A stretch of 64,000 bases of DNA from JAYREN01 sp963663375 (GTDB lineage: Bacteria > Acidobacteriota > Holophagae > Holophagales > Holophagaceae), in assembly GCA_963663375.1 (NCBI GenBank), contig OY760195.1, positions 1,488,001-1,552,000 on the forward strand, read 5' to 3'. Shown here piece by piece: positions 36,508 to 46,084 of this stretch (its first letter is position 1; the number at the start of each line of letters is the position of its first letter). The notes beneath the pieces are model-generated. The model saw only the letters and a list, made by a program, of their open reading frames with translations. It did not search any database and was not told where the DNA came from. Made by a program: the position numbers and the translations under genes.

Positions 36508-37514
36508 AGTCGCGACAGACCGCCTTGCCGGAGTTGTTCTCCCGTGAGAATGGCGCGGTCCAGGACGAGGCTCGTCACCAGCGTCGCCGGGGTAACGTCG
36601 AAGGCGGGATTGAAGACCGGGCTGGCTTCCGGCGCCCAGCGTAGGTCCTGGTAGCCGCGCACTTCCTCTGCATGGCGCGCCTCGATGGGAATGGCGGCCC
36701 CATCGGGACAAGCCAGGTCCACCGTGGACCAGGGTGCCACCGGATGAAAGGGAATGGCGTGGTGCGCGGCCTGGACCGCCAGTCCGTAGGTGCCCACCTT
36801 GTTGGCGAAATCGCCGTTGGCGGCCACGCGATCCGCTCCCACCAGCACACGGTGCACCTTCCCTTCCCGCATCAGGATGGCCGCCATGCTATCGGTGATC
36901 AGCGTGTGGGGGATGCCCAGGCGCCCCAGCTCCCAGGCCGTGAGGCGCGCGCCCTGGAGCAGGGGCCGCGTCTCATCCACATAGACATGGCGCAGCTTGC
37001 CCAGCTCGAAGGCCCGGCGGATGACACCCACCGCCGTGCCGATGCCCACCGTGGCCAGGGCGCCGGCGTTGCAGTGGGTAAGGACATGCTCACCGGGTCG
37101 AACCAGGCCCGAGCCCCGGGAGGCCAGGGCCTCGCAGAGGTTCACATCCTCATCGAAGATGGCTTCGGCCTCGTTCACCAGCTCGGCCTGCCCCCCGCCC
37201 GCATCCATCACTGCCGCCATCCGATCCAGGGCCCCCATGAGATTCACGGCGGTGGGACGGGCCTGGCGAAGGGCGGCCCAGACCTCCCTCAGCGTTTTCT
37301 CGGAGGCTCCCGCCTGGGCGAAGCAGGCCAAGGAGAGTGCCGCGGCCACTCCGATGAGCGGGGCGCCACGCACCGACAGGCGCTGGAGGTGCCCCACCAT
37401 GACCGCCGGATCGCTCCCCTCCAGCCACACTTCCGCGTCGGGCAAGCGGGTCTGGTCGAGAATCCACAGCCGGTTCTTTTCAATCTTCAGAGCGAGCGAA
37501 CACAATTCTTGCAT
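36504..37514 (-). CDS. mtnA: S-methyl-5-thioribose-1-phosphate isomerase
   Basis: 336 residues. RLSVRGAPLIGVAAALS, LTHCNAGALATVGIGT and VLVGADRVAANGDFANKVGT are the aIF2B-like isomerase motifs of MtnA. It converts methylthioribose-1-phosphate to the ribulose-1-phosphate in salvage of methylthioadenosine. A class II aldolase is the next gene upstream. Other methionine-salvage genes (mtnK, mtnC, mtnD) are not in the window. The start ATG at 37514 follows GGTGGG closely. Confidence 0.92.
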   Translation of the reverse strand: MQELCSLALKIEKNRLWILDQTRLPDAEVWLEGSDPAVMVGHLQRLSVRGAPLIGVAAALSLACFAQAGASEKTLREVWAALRQARPTAVNLMGALDRMAAVMDAGGGQAELVNEAEAIFDEDVNLCEALASRGSGLVRPGEHVLTHCNAGALATVGIGTAVGVIRRAFELGKLRHVYVDETRPLLQGARLTAWELGRLGIPHTLITDSMAAILMREGKVHRVLVGADRVAANGDFANKVGTYGLAVQAAHHAIPFHPVAPWSTVDLACPDGAAIPIEARHAEEVRGYQDLRWAPEASPVFNPAFDVTPATLVTSLVLDRAILTGEQLRQGGLSRL

Positions 37515-37541
37515 CCCACCAGCCTACCCGGCTGGAGGGCT

Positions 37542-38192
37542 TCAGCGAAGGCGCGGGCCCAGCTCGGCCCGCAGGCACCGCAGCGCCTCGAGCTCCTCAG
37601 CAGGAAGAGGCGTGAGGTCTCCCAGCTCCACCGCCGCCTTGAGAATCTGGGCGACGTGTTCGAGCCGTTCAATGCCGCCCGCAGCCTCCGCCGCATCCTC
37701 GCCCCAGCACACGGCACCATGGCGGGCCATCAACAGCAGGCGGTGATCCGGCAGGAAGGACTTCAGGCCCTCCGCCAGGGCCGCGGTGCCAGGGCGGGCA
37801 TAGGGCACGATGGGGATGGCCCCCGCCCCGAGAATTACCTCCGGCAGGGCCTCGCTGGGCAGTGCTTCCAGCTCGGGGCGCGCCAGGGTCCACGCGATGG
37901 CCGTGGGCGGATGGGCGTGGATCACCACCTTCGCCTCGGGGCAGGCCGCGTAGATCGCCAGGTGCATCTGGCGTTCACTGCTCGGGCTGCCCCGCAGGAT
38001 GGTCCCGTCGAGGCGCAGGAAGGCGAAATCCTTGGGCGTAATCCAGGCCTTGGCCACTCCCGTGGGTGTCATGGCGATGCGCCCATCCGGTAACCGGGCA
38101 CTCAGGTTGCCGTCCCCTGCCGCAAGCAGGTTGCGGTCATGGAGGCGACGACAGGCCTCGCACAGGGATTGCAGGATCTGGGATTCGGTCAT
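37542..38192 (-). CDS. Class II aldolase/adducin family protein
   Basis: 216 residues. GDGNLSARLPDG, then SSERQMHLAIY (catalytic Glu), IHAHPPTA (metal-binding His pair), and ARHGAVCWG (third His) fit fuculose-phosphate-aldolase-type enzymes and the MtnB dehydratase, which share a fold. Beside mtnA, two roles are plausible: methylthioribulose-1-phosphate dehydratase (MtnB), or the aldolase of the DHAP shunt that cleaves the ribulose-1-phosphates. Residues visible do not decide. GAGGT precedes the ATG. Confidence 0.85.
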   Translation of the reverse strand: MTESQILQSLCEACRRLHDRNLLAAGDGNLSARLPDGRIAMTPTGVAKAWITPKDFAFLRLDGTILRGSPSSERQMHLAIYAACPEAKVVIHAHPPTAIAWTLARPELEALPSEALPEVILGAGAIPIVPYARPGTAALAEGLKSFLPDHRLLLMARHGAVCWGEDAAEAAGGIERLEHVAQILKAAVELGDLTPLPAEELEALRCLRAELGPRLR

Positions 38193-38239
38193 GGGCTACC
38201 TCGATTCGGGATCTGTCCCCGGCCCTCCAGGACACAATC

Positions 38240-38268
38240 AAAAGGGCGCCAAATCCTGGCGCCCTTTT
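38240..38268 (-). terminator. Terminator after the glycine-zipper lipoprotein gene
   Basis: AAAAGGGCGCC and GGCGCCCTTTT form an 11-bp stem around a 7-base loop. Both strands end in TTTT, so it can work in either direction. It lies 23 bp beyond the lipoprotein stop (minus strand). Confidence 0.8.
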
Positions 38269-38290
38269 GGTCCCAGGCTCGAGCCTGCGG

Positions 38291-39136
38291 CTACTTCAGG
38301 GTCACCTTTTCCGGTGCGGAAAGCGTGAAGGCGACGGATTTCTCCGCGGGCATCTTGATCACGGTGTCCGCGGTGGCCGCAGCCACGGCCGTGCCGGTGG
38401 CGGCGCCGATGGCCGCACCGCCCAGGGCGTGATCGTTCTTGTTGTTCTTGTCGGAGAGGATGCCCACCAGGGCGCCCAGGGCCGCAGCGCCGCCGATGTA
38501 CTTGGCATTCCGCTCGCCGCGGGGATTGCCGGTGACGAGATAGACACCGCTTTCCACATCGTAGTTGCCGACGAAGGTGAGCTTGATGCCCAGGCCGCCC
38601 TTGCCGCTGGCGAGGCGCCCCGCGGGGGTGCTCTGGCTGACCACGCCGCGCACTTCGGTACCGGCGGGCCACGCCACCTTGCCATCCACCATCACGCTGG
38701 AGGCCAGGGTGCCCTCCCAGGGATCACCCGCCTGCACGGTCTGGGTGCTGAGATCCTTGGCCAGCTTCACGTCCAGGGCGGTACCCGCGGGAACCTCCAC
38801 CACCACCGTCTTGGGAGCCACCTTGGGGGCGGGCTGGGCGGCCAGTTCCTGGGCGGCCTTCTTCTTGACCTCGGCCTGGCGCTTGGCATCGGTCAGCTGC
38901 TTCTCGATGGCCTTCATGTGCGACTTGGAGACCACTTCGGCATCCCCATCGGCGGTCTTGCCGGCCTTCATCTCGGCCAGCTCCTTTTCCAGGGCCGCCA
39001 CGCGGCTATCGGCGTTCTTGGCCGTCTCCTGGGCCTGGAGGGCCTCGGGGCTCAGCTGCTTGTTGCAGGCCAGGGTGGCGAATACGAGCAGGGCACCCAT
39101 CAGGGCACGAGGGGCGATCTTGCGAATGGGGGTCAT
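38291..39136 (-). CDS. Lipoprotein with coiled coil and glycine-zipper region
   Basis: 281 residues. Lipobox LVFATLAC near residue 24, a coiled coil (about 30-95), a beta-rich domain (about 105-215), then a glycine-rich segment IGGAAALGALVGIL...LGGAAIGAATGTAVAAA typical of glycine zippers. It is probably an envelope-anchored structural protein; the exact function is unknown. AAGGAGG precedes the ATG. It diverges from hrcA with 70 bp between. Confidence 0.75.
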   Translation of the reverse strand: MTPIRKIAPRALMGALLVFATLACNKQLSPEALQAQETAKNADSRVAALEKELAEMKAGKTADGDAEVVSKSHMKAIEKQLTDAKRQAEVKKKAAQELAAQPAPKVAPKTVVVEVPAGTALDVKLAKDLSTQTVQAGDPWEGTLASSVMVDGKVAWPAGTEVRGVVSQSTPAGRLASGKGGLGIKLTFVGNYDVESGVYLVTGNPRGERNAKYIGGAAALGALVGILSDKNNKNDHALGGAAIGAATGTAVAAATADTVIKMPAEKSVAFTLSAPEKVTLK

Positions 39137-39206
39137 GTGTTCCTCCTTGGGGTCGATAGGCCTGAAGTATAGTACGAACTGGGCGCTTCGGCCCTAGGGA
39201 CCCACG

Positions 39207-40253
39207 ATGAACCCCCTCACTTCCCGCAGCGAGACGGTACTGAAGGCCCTCATCGAGGCCTACCTGATCGACGGTGAACCCGTGGGTTCGCGCCTGCTGG
39301 CCAAGCGCTTTCCCGAGACGGTCTCCAGCGCCACCATCCGCAATGTCCTGGCGGATCTGGAGGACGAGGCGCTGGTGAGTCAGCCCCACACCAGTGCCGG
39401 ACGCATCCCCACCGAGCGGGCCTACCGCTACTACGTGGATCGCTGGGTCCGCCCCCAGCCCCCCGCGCCCGAGATGGGCGCCAAGCTGGCGGCCGCCTTC
39501 GATGGCATGGACCAGGATCCCGACACCTGGCTTCGCCACGCCAGCCGCGTGCTTTCGGAGGTCATGGGCGGCGTGTGTGTCGCCCTACCCGTCCATCTCG
39601 CCACCAGCACCCTCGTGCGTCTGGAGTTCGTCCCTCTCGGTCCCCGGCGGCTGGTGGCCCTCTGGGTGGGCAGCGCCGGGGACGTGGAGCACCAGGTCAT
39701 GGAGAATGCCTGGGGCTTCGACGCGGCAACCCTCACGGAATTGGGCAACTTCGCCACCTGGCATTTTGCCGGGTGCTCGCTTGGGGATATGCGGCGGCGG
39801 CTGGTGGAAACCCTCCAGGGACAGGCCGATGAGGCCCGCCAGCTGCGGATGCGCCTGGCGGAGCTCGCCGAGCGTATGGCCGAAGGGGGTGCCGCCGAGG
39901 GTTCCCACCTCATAGTGTCCGGCCTGCGCGAGCTGCTACAGATGCCGGAATTCGAGGATTCCCGCCGCTTCCGCGATCTGGTGGCCACCTTCGAGGAGCA
40001 TGGGCACCTGGCCCGGCTGCTCAACGCCTTCGCCGAGGCCTCGGCCCGGGAAGTCAAGCTGCTGCTCGGCTCTGAGAACCCCTTCCTGCCCGATTTCCCG
40101 CTGGCCACGGCCATGCGCACCGTGGGCTTGCCTGGCCGCGAGGGCGCGACCTTCGCCTTCTTCGGCCCACTGCGACTCGATTACGGCAAGGTGATCGGGG
40201 GCTTGGCCTGGTGGTCCGAGGAGCTGACCCGGCGGGGAGCCGGGCATTCCTGA
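39207..40253 (+). CDS. hrcA: Heat-inducible transcription repressor HrcA
   Basis: 348 residues. The N-terminal HTH has LIDGEPVGSRLLAKRF and SSATIRNVLADLEDEALVSQPHTSAGRIPTE, which is the HrcA signature; a GAF-like middle and dimerisation domains follow. HrcA represses chaperone genes by binding CIRCE. I saw no CIRCE (TTAGCACTC-N9-GAGTGCTAA) upstream of hrcA or grpE. AGGGA precedes the ATG; a TATAGT at 39168-39173 could be a -10. Confidence 0.95.
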   Translation: MNPLTSRSETVLKALIEAYLIDGEPVGSRLLAKRFPETVSSATIRNVLADLEDEALVSQPHTSAGRIPTERAYRYYVDRWVRPQPPAPEMGAKLAAAFDGMDQDPDTWLRHASRVLSEVMGGVCVALPVHLATSTLVRLEFVPLGPRRLVALWVGSAGDVEHQVMENAWGFDAATLTELGNFATWHFAGCSLGDMRRRLVETLQGQADEARQLRMRLAELAERMAEGGAAEGSHLIVSGLRELLQMPEFEDSRRFRDLVATFEEHGHLARLLNAFAEASAREVKLLLGSENPFLPDFPLATAMRTVGLPGREGATFAFFGPLRLDYGKVIGGLAWWSEELTRRGAGHS

Positions 40254-40275
40254 TGGGAGGCGCGTTTGCCCCACC

Positions 40276-40304
40276 TTTCAATGGCGGCCCGGTGGACATA
40301 CAAT
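40276..40304 (+). promoter_or_regulatory. Candidate promoter for grpE; leader would be nearly absent
   Basis: TACAAT at 40299-40304 with TTTCAA 17 bases upstream. The grpE ATG at 40312 begins 7 bases after the -10, and no Shine-Dalgarno is present in that gap. The transcript would be leaderless. The -35 is weak. Confidence 0.35.
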
Positions 40305-40311
40305 TCCCAAC

Positions 40312-41061
40312 ATGATCCCTGAACCGAACCCGAGCCCCCTGGATCCCAACGAGGAGCCCATCGCCCGCGAAAGCGACCTGACGGTGGATCTCACCCTTGA
40401 CGAGACAGAGGCCATTGACGATCTCCAGGCCCTGGCAGACGCAGTGGCCGAAGAAACCCCTGAGCCTCCGGCCCGCGTGGCGCCCCTGCCCCGCCCGCCC
40501 TCCAACGGCGACGCCTCCGAACGCATTACCGAAGAGTTCGAGCGCGAGCTGGAAGAAGCCGCGGCGCGCCTCCAGGAAATGGAGAAACGCGAGAAAGAGC
40601 ACCTGGACAAGCACCACCGACTGCTGGCGGATTTCGCCAACTACCGCAACCGCACCGGGCGGGATATCCAGATGGCCGTGGACCTCTCGGAGCGCAAGCT
40701 GCTGACGGAACTCCTGCCGATCATCGACAACTTCGAGCGATGCATCAACGCCACCTACAGCACGGTGGACGATTGCCGCAACGGCGTGGCCCTCATCCAC
40801 AAACAGTTCGTGGACGCCTTCCACCGCATCGGCGTCGAGGAGATCGATCTCAAGGTGGGTGACGACTTTGATGCCCGAACGGCGGAAGCCCTCACCACGG
40901 CGCAGGATGCGACGATCCCGGACGGCGCCATCGCCTCCGTCTTCGAGCGCGGCTTCATGCTGCGGGACCAACTCCTGCGCCCCGCCCGCGTCGTCGTGAA
41001 CCACCACCCGGAAGGCGCCCACGCCGCCCCGCCTACCGACCCCTCGGACAGCCTCCAGTAG
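40312..41061 (+). CDS. grpE: Nucleotide exchange factor GrpE
   Basis: 249 residues, longer than the usual 190-200 because of an acidic/Pro-rich N-terminal extension of about 85 residues. The core has RLLADFANYRNRT at the end of the long helix, LLPIIDNFERC and DATIPDGAIASVFERGFMLRDQLLRPARVVV in the C-terminal beta domain. It exchanges ADP for ATP on DnaK. It lies in the hrcA-grpE-dnaK-dnaJ cluster. Confidence 0.94.
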   Translation: MIPEPNPSPLDPNEEPIARESDLTVDLTLDETEAIDDLQALADAVAEETPEPPARVAPLPRPPSNGDASERITEEFERELEEAAARLQEMEKREKEHLDKHHRLLADFANYRNRTGRDIQMAVDLSERKLLTELLPIIDNFERCINATYSTVDDCRNGVALIHKQFVDAFHRIGVEEIDLKVGDDFDARTAEALTTAQDATIPDGAIASVFERGFMLRDQLLRPARVVVNHHPEGAHAAPPTDPSDSLQ

Positions 41062-41089
41062 TCCCGTTCAATGAGAATGGAGTTCCCTT

Positions 41090-42979
41090 ATGCCCGCCAA
41101 GCTCATCGGGATTGATCTCGGAACCACCAACAGCTGCGCCTGTGTGATGGAAGGCGGCGAGCGGCGAGTCATCCCCAATCGCGAGGGCAGCCGTACCACG
41201 CCCTCGGTGGTGGCCTTCACAGACAAGGGCGACGTGCTGGTAGGGCACATCGCCAAGCGCCAGGCTGTCACCAATCCCCAGCGCACGCTCTTCGCCGTCA
41301 AGCGGCTCATCGGCCAGAAATTCGACCTGCCCCGGGTGCAGGATGCCCTCAAGCGCCTCCCCTTCCCGGTGGTGAAGGCGCCCAACGGCGATGCCTGGCT
41401 GGGCGTGGGCGATCGCGACTACGCGCCGCCCGAGATCAGCGCCATCGTGCTGCGCAACATCAAACAGAGCGCCGAGGCCTTTCTCCACGAGGAGATCGTG
41501 GATGCGGTCATCACGGTGCCCGCCTATTTCGACGATGCCCAGCGCCAGGCCACCAAGGATGCCGGGCGCATCGCGGGTCTCAACGTGGTCCGCATCATCA
41601 ACGAGCCCACGGCCGCAGCTCTGGCCTACGGCCTGGACAAGAAGGGCAAGCGGGAAATCCTGGCCATCTATGACTTCGGTGGCGGCACCTTCGACTTCAC
41701 GCTGATGGAAATGAACGACGGTGTCTTCGAGGTGCTCTCCACCAGCGGCGATACCTTCCTGGGGGGCGAGGATCTCGACCATGCCGTGCTCCAGTGGCTG
41801 GTGGACCGCTTCCGGGACCAGACGGGCATCGATCTCACCAAGGACCGCATGGCCCTCCAGCGCCTCAAGGAGGCTTCTGAAAAGGCCAAGTGCGAACTGT
41901 CCACCCTGGACCGGGTGGAGATCCGCCTGCCCTTCATCGCCCAGGGCCCCTCCGGCCCCCAGCATCTGGAGGCCACCCTCACTCGCGAAGAGCTGGAAAA
42001 CATGGTGCGCCCCCTGGTGGATCGCACCATGGACCCCATCCAGGACGCCCTCAAGGAAGCCAACAAGAAGCCCTCGGATGTCGACCAGGTCATCCTCGTG
42101 GGTGGCCAGACCCGCATGCCCATGGTGCAACAGAAGGTCCGGGAGTTCTTCGGTCGGGAACCCAACCGGGATATCAATCCCGACGAAGTCATCGCCCAGG
42201 GCGCCTCCATCCAGGGCGCCGTGCTCACCGGCGAGGTCAAGGATCTGGTCCTGCTCGACGTCACGCCGCTATCGCTGGGCATCGAGACCCAGGGCGGCGG
42301 CTTCGTCAAAATTATTGCGCGCAACACCACCATTCCCACCCGGGATAGCCGCACCTTCACCACGGTCACCGACAACCAGGCGCGGGTGGAAGTGCATGTG
42401 CTCCAGGGTGAACGCGAGCTCTCCGAGTTCAACAAGAGCCTGGGCCGCTTCGACCTCATCAACCTGCCCCCGTTGCCCAAGGGCGTGCCCCAGATCGAGG
42501 TCACCTTCGACATCGACTCCAACGGCATCGTCAAGGTATCTGCCAAGGATCTGATGACGGGGCTGGAGCAGGGCATGAGCATCCGCCCCAGTTCGGGTCT
42601 TTCCGAACTGGAGATCCAGCGCATGATCCGCGAGGCCACCTCTAACGCGGAATCCGATCTCCAGCGCCGGGACGAACTGAAATACATCGCCTCCGCCGAG
42701 GGCCTGCTCTTCTCCTGCGACAAGAGCTTTACCGAATGCGGGAAGTACCTCTCCGACGACGAGCAGACCATGGTGCGCGAAACGCTCAATGCCGCCCGGC
42801 AGGCGGTGGCCACCAAGGACATCGCCGGGGTGAAGACCTGCGAATCCAAGCTGCTGGAGGTCCAGAAGATCCTCACCAACGCCGTGCTGGCGGCCAGCGA
42901 GGCCATGATGAACGCCCTGGAGAGCGGCCAGGAGCTCCCCGGCGCCAAAGGTCACAAGGGCCCCAAGGGGCTAATCTAA
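41090..42979 (+). CDS. dnaK: Chaperone protein DnaK (Hsp70)
   Basis: 629 residues. The ATPase domain has IGIDLGTTNSCACV, NEPTAAALAYGLDKK, YDFGGGTFDFTL and VGGQTRMPMVQ; the substrate-binding domain starts at DVTPLSLGIETQGG. The C-terminal lid is slightly shortened, and it ends ELPGAKGHKGPKGLI rather than the EEVD/DAEF-type tail of many Hsp70s. Works with the GrpE and DnaJ encoded here. The last bases, GCTAATCT, are repeated 192 bp downstream beyond the inserted hairpins. Confidence 0.97.
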   Translation: MPAKLIGIDLGTTNSCACVMEGGERRVIPNREGSRTTPSVVAFTDKGDVLVGHIAKRQAVTNPQRTLFAVKRLIGQKFDLPRVQDALKRLPFPVVKAPNGDAWLGVGDRDYAPPEISAIVLRNIKQSAEAFLHEEIVDAVITVPAYFDDAQRQATKDAGRIAGLNVVRIINEPTAAALAYGLDKKGKREILAIYDFGGGTFDFTLMEMNDGVFEVLSTSGDTFLGGEDLDHAVLQWLVDRFRDQTGIDLTKDRMALQRLKEASEKAKCELSTLDRVEIRLPFIAQGPSGPQHLEATLTREELENMVRPLVDRTMDPIQDALKEANKKPSDVDQVILVGGQTRMPMVQQKVREFFGREPNRDINPDEVIAQGASIQGAVLTGEVKDLVLLDVTPLSLGIETQGGGFVKIIARNTTIPTRDSRTFTTVTDNQARVEVHVLQGERELSEFNKSLGRFDLINLPPLPKGVPQIEVTFDIDSNGIVKVSAKDLMTGLEQGMSIRPSSGLSELEIQRMIREATSNAESDLQRRDELKYIASAEGLLFSCDKSFTECGKYLSDDEQTMVRETLNAARQAVATKDIAGVKTCESKLLEVQKILTNAVLAASEAMMNALESGQELPGAKGHKGPKGLI

Positions 42980-42980
42980 A

Positions 42981-43070
42981 CGAGGGGGACCGCCCGGGCG
43001 CTGCGCGCCCTCTGCGTCCCCCTCGTGCTCCCCACGTGTTGTCCAGGCGGAGCCTGGGCACCACGTCTGC
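42981..43070. repeat. Two-hairpin unit 1 between dnaK and dnaJ
   Basis: Hairpin one: CGAGGGGGAC...GTCCCCCTCG. Hairpin two: CCCACGTGTTGTCCAGGC-GGA-GCCTGGGCACCACGT, followed by CTGC. Unit 2 has the same order. Confidence 0.85.
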
Positions 43071-43077
43071 CTGTGCC

Positions 43078-43169
43078 ATGAAAGGGGGGACCGCTTGCTC
43101 CCTGCGGTCGCGATGTCCCCCCTTTGACCCCCACGTGGTGTCCAGGCGAAGCCTGGGCACCACGTCTGC
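43078..43169. repeat. Two-hairpin unit 2 between dnaK and dnaJ
   Basis: Hairpin one: AAAGGGGGGAC...GTCCCCCCTTT. Hairpin two: CCACGTGGTGTCCAGGC-GAA-GCCTGGGCACCACGT plus CTGC. Compared with unit 1 the outer bases CGA/TCG became AAA/TTT on both arms, preserving pairing. Confidence 0.85.
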
Positions 43170-43181
43170 TAATCTGGAGGG

Positions 43182-44335
<1,154 letters not shown>

Positions 44336-44339
<4 letters not shown>

Positions 44340-44767
44340 CTCGTGATGTAGCGCTCCAGCTGCTCGATGATGAATTTCTGCTGGGAGATGGTCTCCTTCA
44401 CCAGATCGCCGATGGAGAGGAAACCCGCCACCCCGCCTGCCTCGTCCAGCACCGGCAAATGGCGGATGTGGCGATCGGTCATGATGGCCATGCACTCTTC
44501 CACGGTCTGGGTGAGGGTCACGTAGAACACCTTTTCGCTCATCACCTCGCGCACGGGGGTGTCCTTGGAAGTCTTACCCTTCAGGACCACCTTCCGCGCA
44601 TAGTCCCGCTCGGAAAGGATGCCGATGGGCCTGCCCTGGTCCATCACCAGGAGCGCGCCGATATCGTGCTGGGCCATCAGGTTGAGGGCCTCGAAGACCG
44701 TGGCGGCAGGCCCCACGGAAATGACTCCCGGGCGCTTCTCGTCGAGCAGATGCTTCAGTGATTTCAT
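44336..44767 (-). CDS. CBS-domain protein
   Basis: 143 residues with two CBS domains (about 12-70 and 80-135); conserved HDIGALLVMD and DRHIRHLPVLD segments are visible. CBS pairs bind adenosine nucleotides and sense energy state, but no effector domain is attached. The ATG at 44767 has GGGAGGG before it; an upstream in-frame ATG is less likely. The stop shares CTAG (44336-44339) with dnaJ. Confidence 0.85.
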
Positions 44768-44929
44768 CGGGTCCCTCCCGCTTCCCCCGGGCCGCCGGGG
44801 ACGCGTTTTAAGCATTAGATTGCGGAATTCCAATCTTGGATGCCGGAAACCTCAAGATTCACCAAGGAGCCATCCCGCCGCCTCGGGCCTGATTGCTCCG
44901 TGGTGAACCATTTCATGAAATGAAAAAGC

Positions 44930-45988
44930 CTACCCCGCCAGGCGGCGCCCCCACCCCATGGCGGGCTTCTCGATCCATCGGTAGACCAAGCCCGAAAGCC
45001 CGAGGGTGAGCGCCAGGGCCAAGGCGAAGCTCCACCCCGGGGCGATGCCCATGGGCAGCAGGGCCATCGTCGCCATCCAGGCGAAGGGATGCAGGAGGTA
45101 GACGGAATAGCTGGCATCGCCCAGGAAGATGAAGGGCCTTCGGAGGACATGGTCTGGAACCTCGTAGAAGGCAAAGACCATCAGGGCCAGGAAGCAGATG
45201 CCCACGTATTTGACCCGTGCGGCACCGACCATGACATCAAAGTGATCATAGAAGACGGGCCCCCGGGGCCACATCAGCAGAATCAGGAGCCCTACGGCCG
45301 CAAGGAACCACGGCAGACTCAGCCTCCAGGTCAGCCGCCTGCGCAGATCCGCGGCGACCCCGCCCAGCAGGAACAGGAAGGCGTGGTTGGGGATCTGCAC
45401 ATAGGTGTGGAACTTCATGTCCCCCAGGAAGGGCGCGGCCTGCACCTTGCCGAAGCTCCAGGGCAGGGCCAGGGCGATGAGCAGGGCGGTGCCCAGATAG
45501 AGGAATATCTTGCGGCGGGTCGCCCAGGTCAGCAGCGGCAGCACCAGGTAGAAGACGTATTCGATCCCGATGGACCAGCCCCCCAGCACCAGGGCGTGAT
45601 TGGGATGGAAGAGCCCGAAGGTCAGGGTGGCGTTCTCTGCCAGCATCCGGAGCGTGACCTCCGGCCCCACGGGATTATGCAGCACCAGGTTCAGCGCCAC
45701 CGCCAGGTAGTAGAGGGGCGCGATGCGGAAGAAGCGCTTGATGTGGAAGCGCCGCAGCGCGCCGCGATCCCAGGAGGTTTCGCCGTAGAGGTGGAAGAAG
45801 CAGAAGCCGCTGACGAGGAAGAAGCCCTCCACGCCATAATTCCCGAGGATGGCCACGACATTGTTGATCCGGGTACCCGACTCAAAGATCTGCGACCAGA
45901 TCGATAGGTGATACACCGCCACCGCCAGGGCCATGAGGCCCCGAAGAATATCCAGACCATGGAGGCGCCCGGGAGTGGTCGCGCTCAA
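44930..45988 (-). CDS. Acyltransferase 3 family membrane protein
   Basis: 352 residues with about ten membrane segments. The N-terminal RLHGLDILRGLMALAVAVYHL (with the conserved Arg-Gly and catalytic His region), YGVEGFFLVSGF and RFFRIAPLYYL match the OafA/YrhL-type acyltransferase 3 family. Such proteins O-acylate sugars of lipopolysaccharide or other glycans at the inner membrane. The start is TTG at 45988 with GAGG just upstream. No glycan gene cluster adjoins it. Confidence 0.85.
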   Translation of the reverse strand: MSATTPGRLHGLDILRGLMALAVAVYHLSIWSQIFESGTRINNVVAILGNYGVEGFFLVSGFCFFHLYGETSWDRGALRRFHIKRFFRIAPLYYLAVALNLVLHNPVGPEVTLRMLAENATLTFGLFHPNHALVLGGWSIGIEYVFYLVLPLLTWATRRKIFLYLGTALLIALALPWSFGKVQAAPFLGDMKFHTYVQIPNHAFLFLLGGVAADLRRRLTWRLSLPWFLAAVGLLILLMWPRGPVFYDHFDVMVGAARVKYVGICFLALMVFAFYEVPDHVLRRPFIFLGDASYSVYLLHPFAWMATMALLPMGIAPGWSFALALALTLGLSGLVYRWIEKPAMGWGRRLAG

Positions 45989-46026
45989 TGCCTCACCACC
46001 GACCTGCTGCCATCCATCATCTAAAC

Positions 46027-46065
46027 GAGCCTCCCTGCTCTCATCCTACGAGAACGGGGAGGCTC
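46027..46065 (-). terminator. Candidate terminator downstream of creD
   Basis: GAGCCTCCC and GGGAGGCTC form a 9-bp stem around a 21-base loop which can itself fold (TCTC...GAGA). It lies 20 bp beyond the creD stop. The following U-run on the minus strand is poor (GTTTAG). Confidence 0.5.
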
Positions 46066-46084
46066 ACGCCGAGAGGACTGTGTC

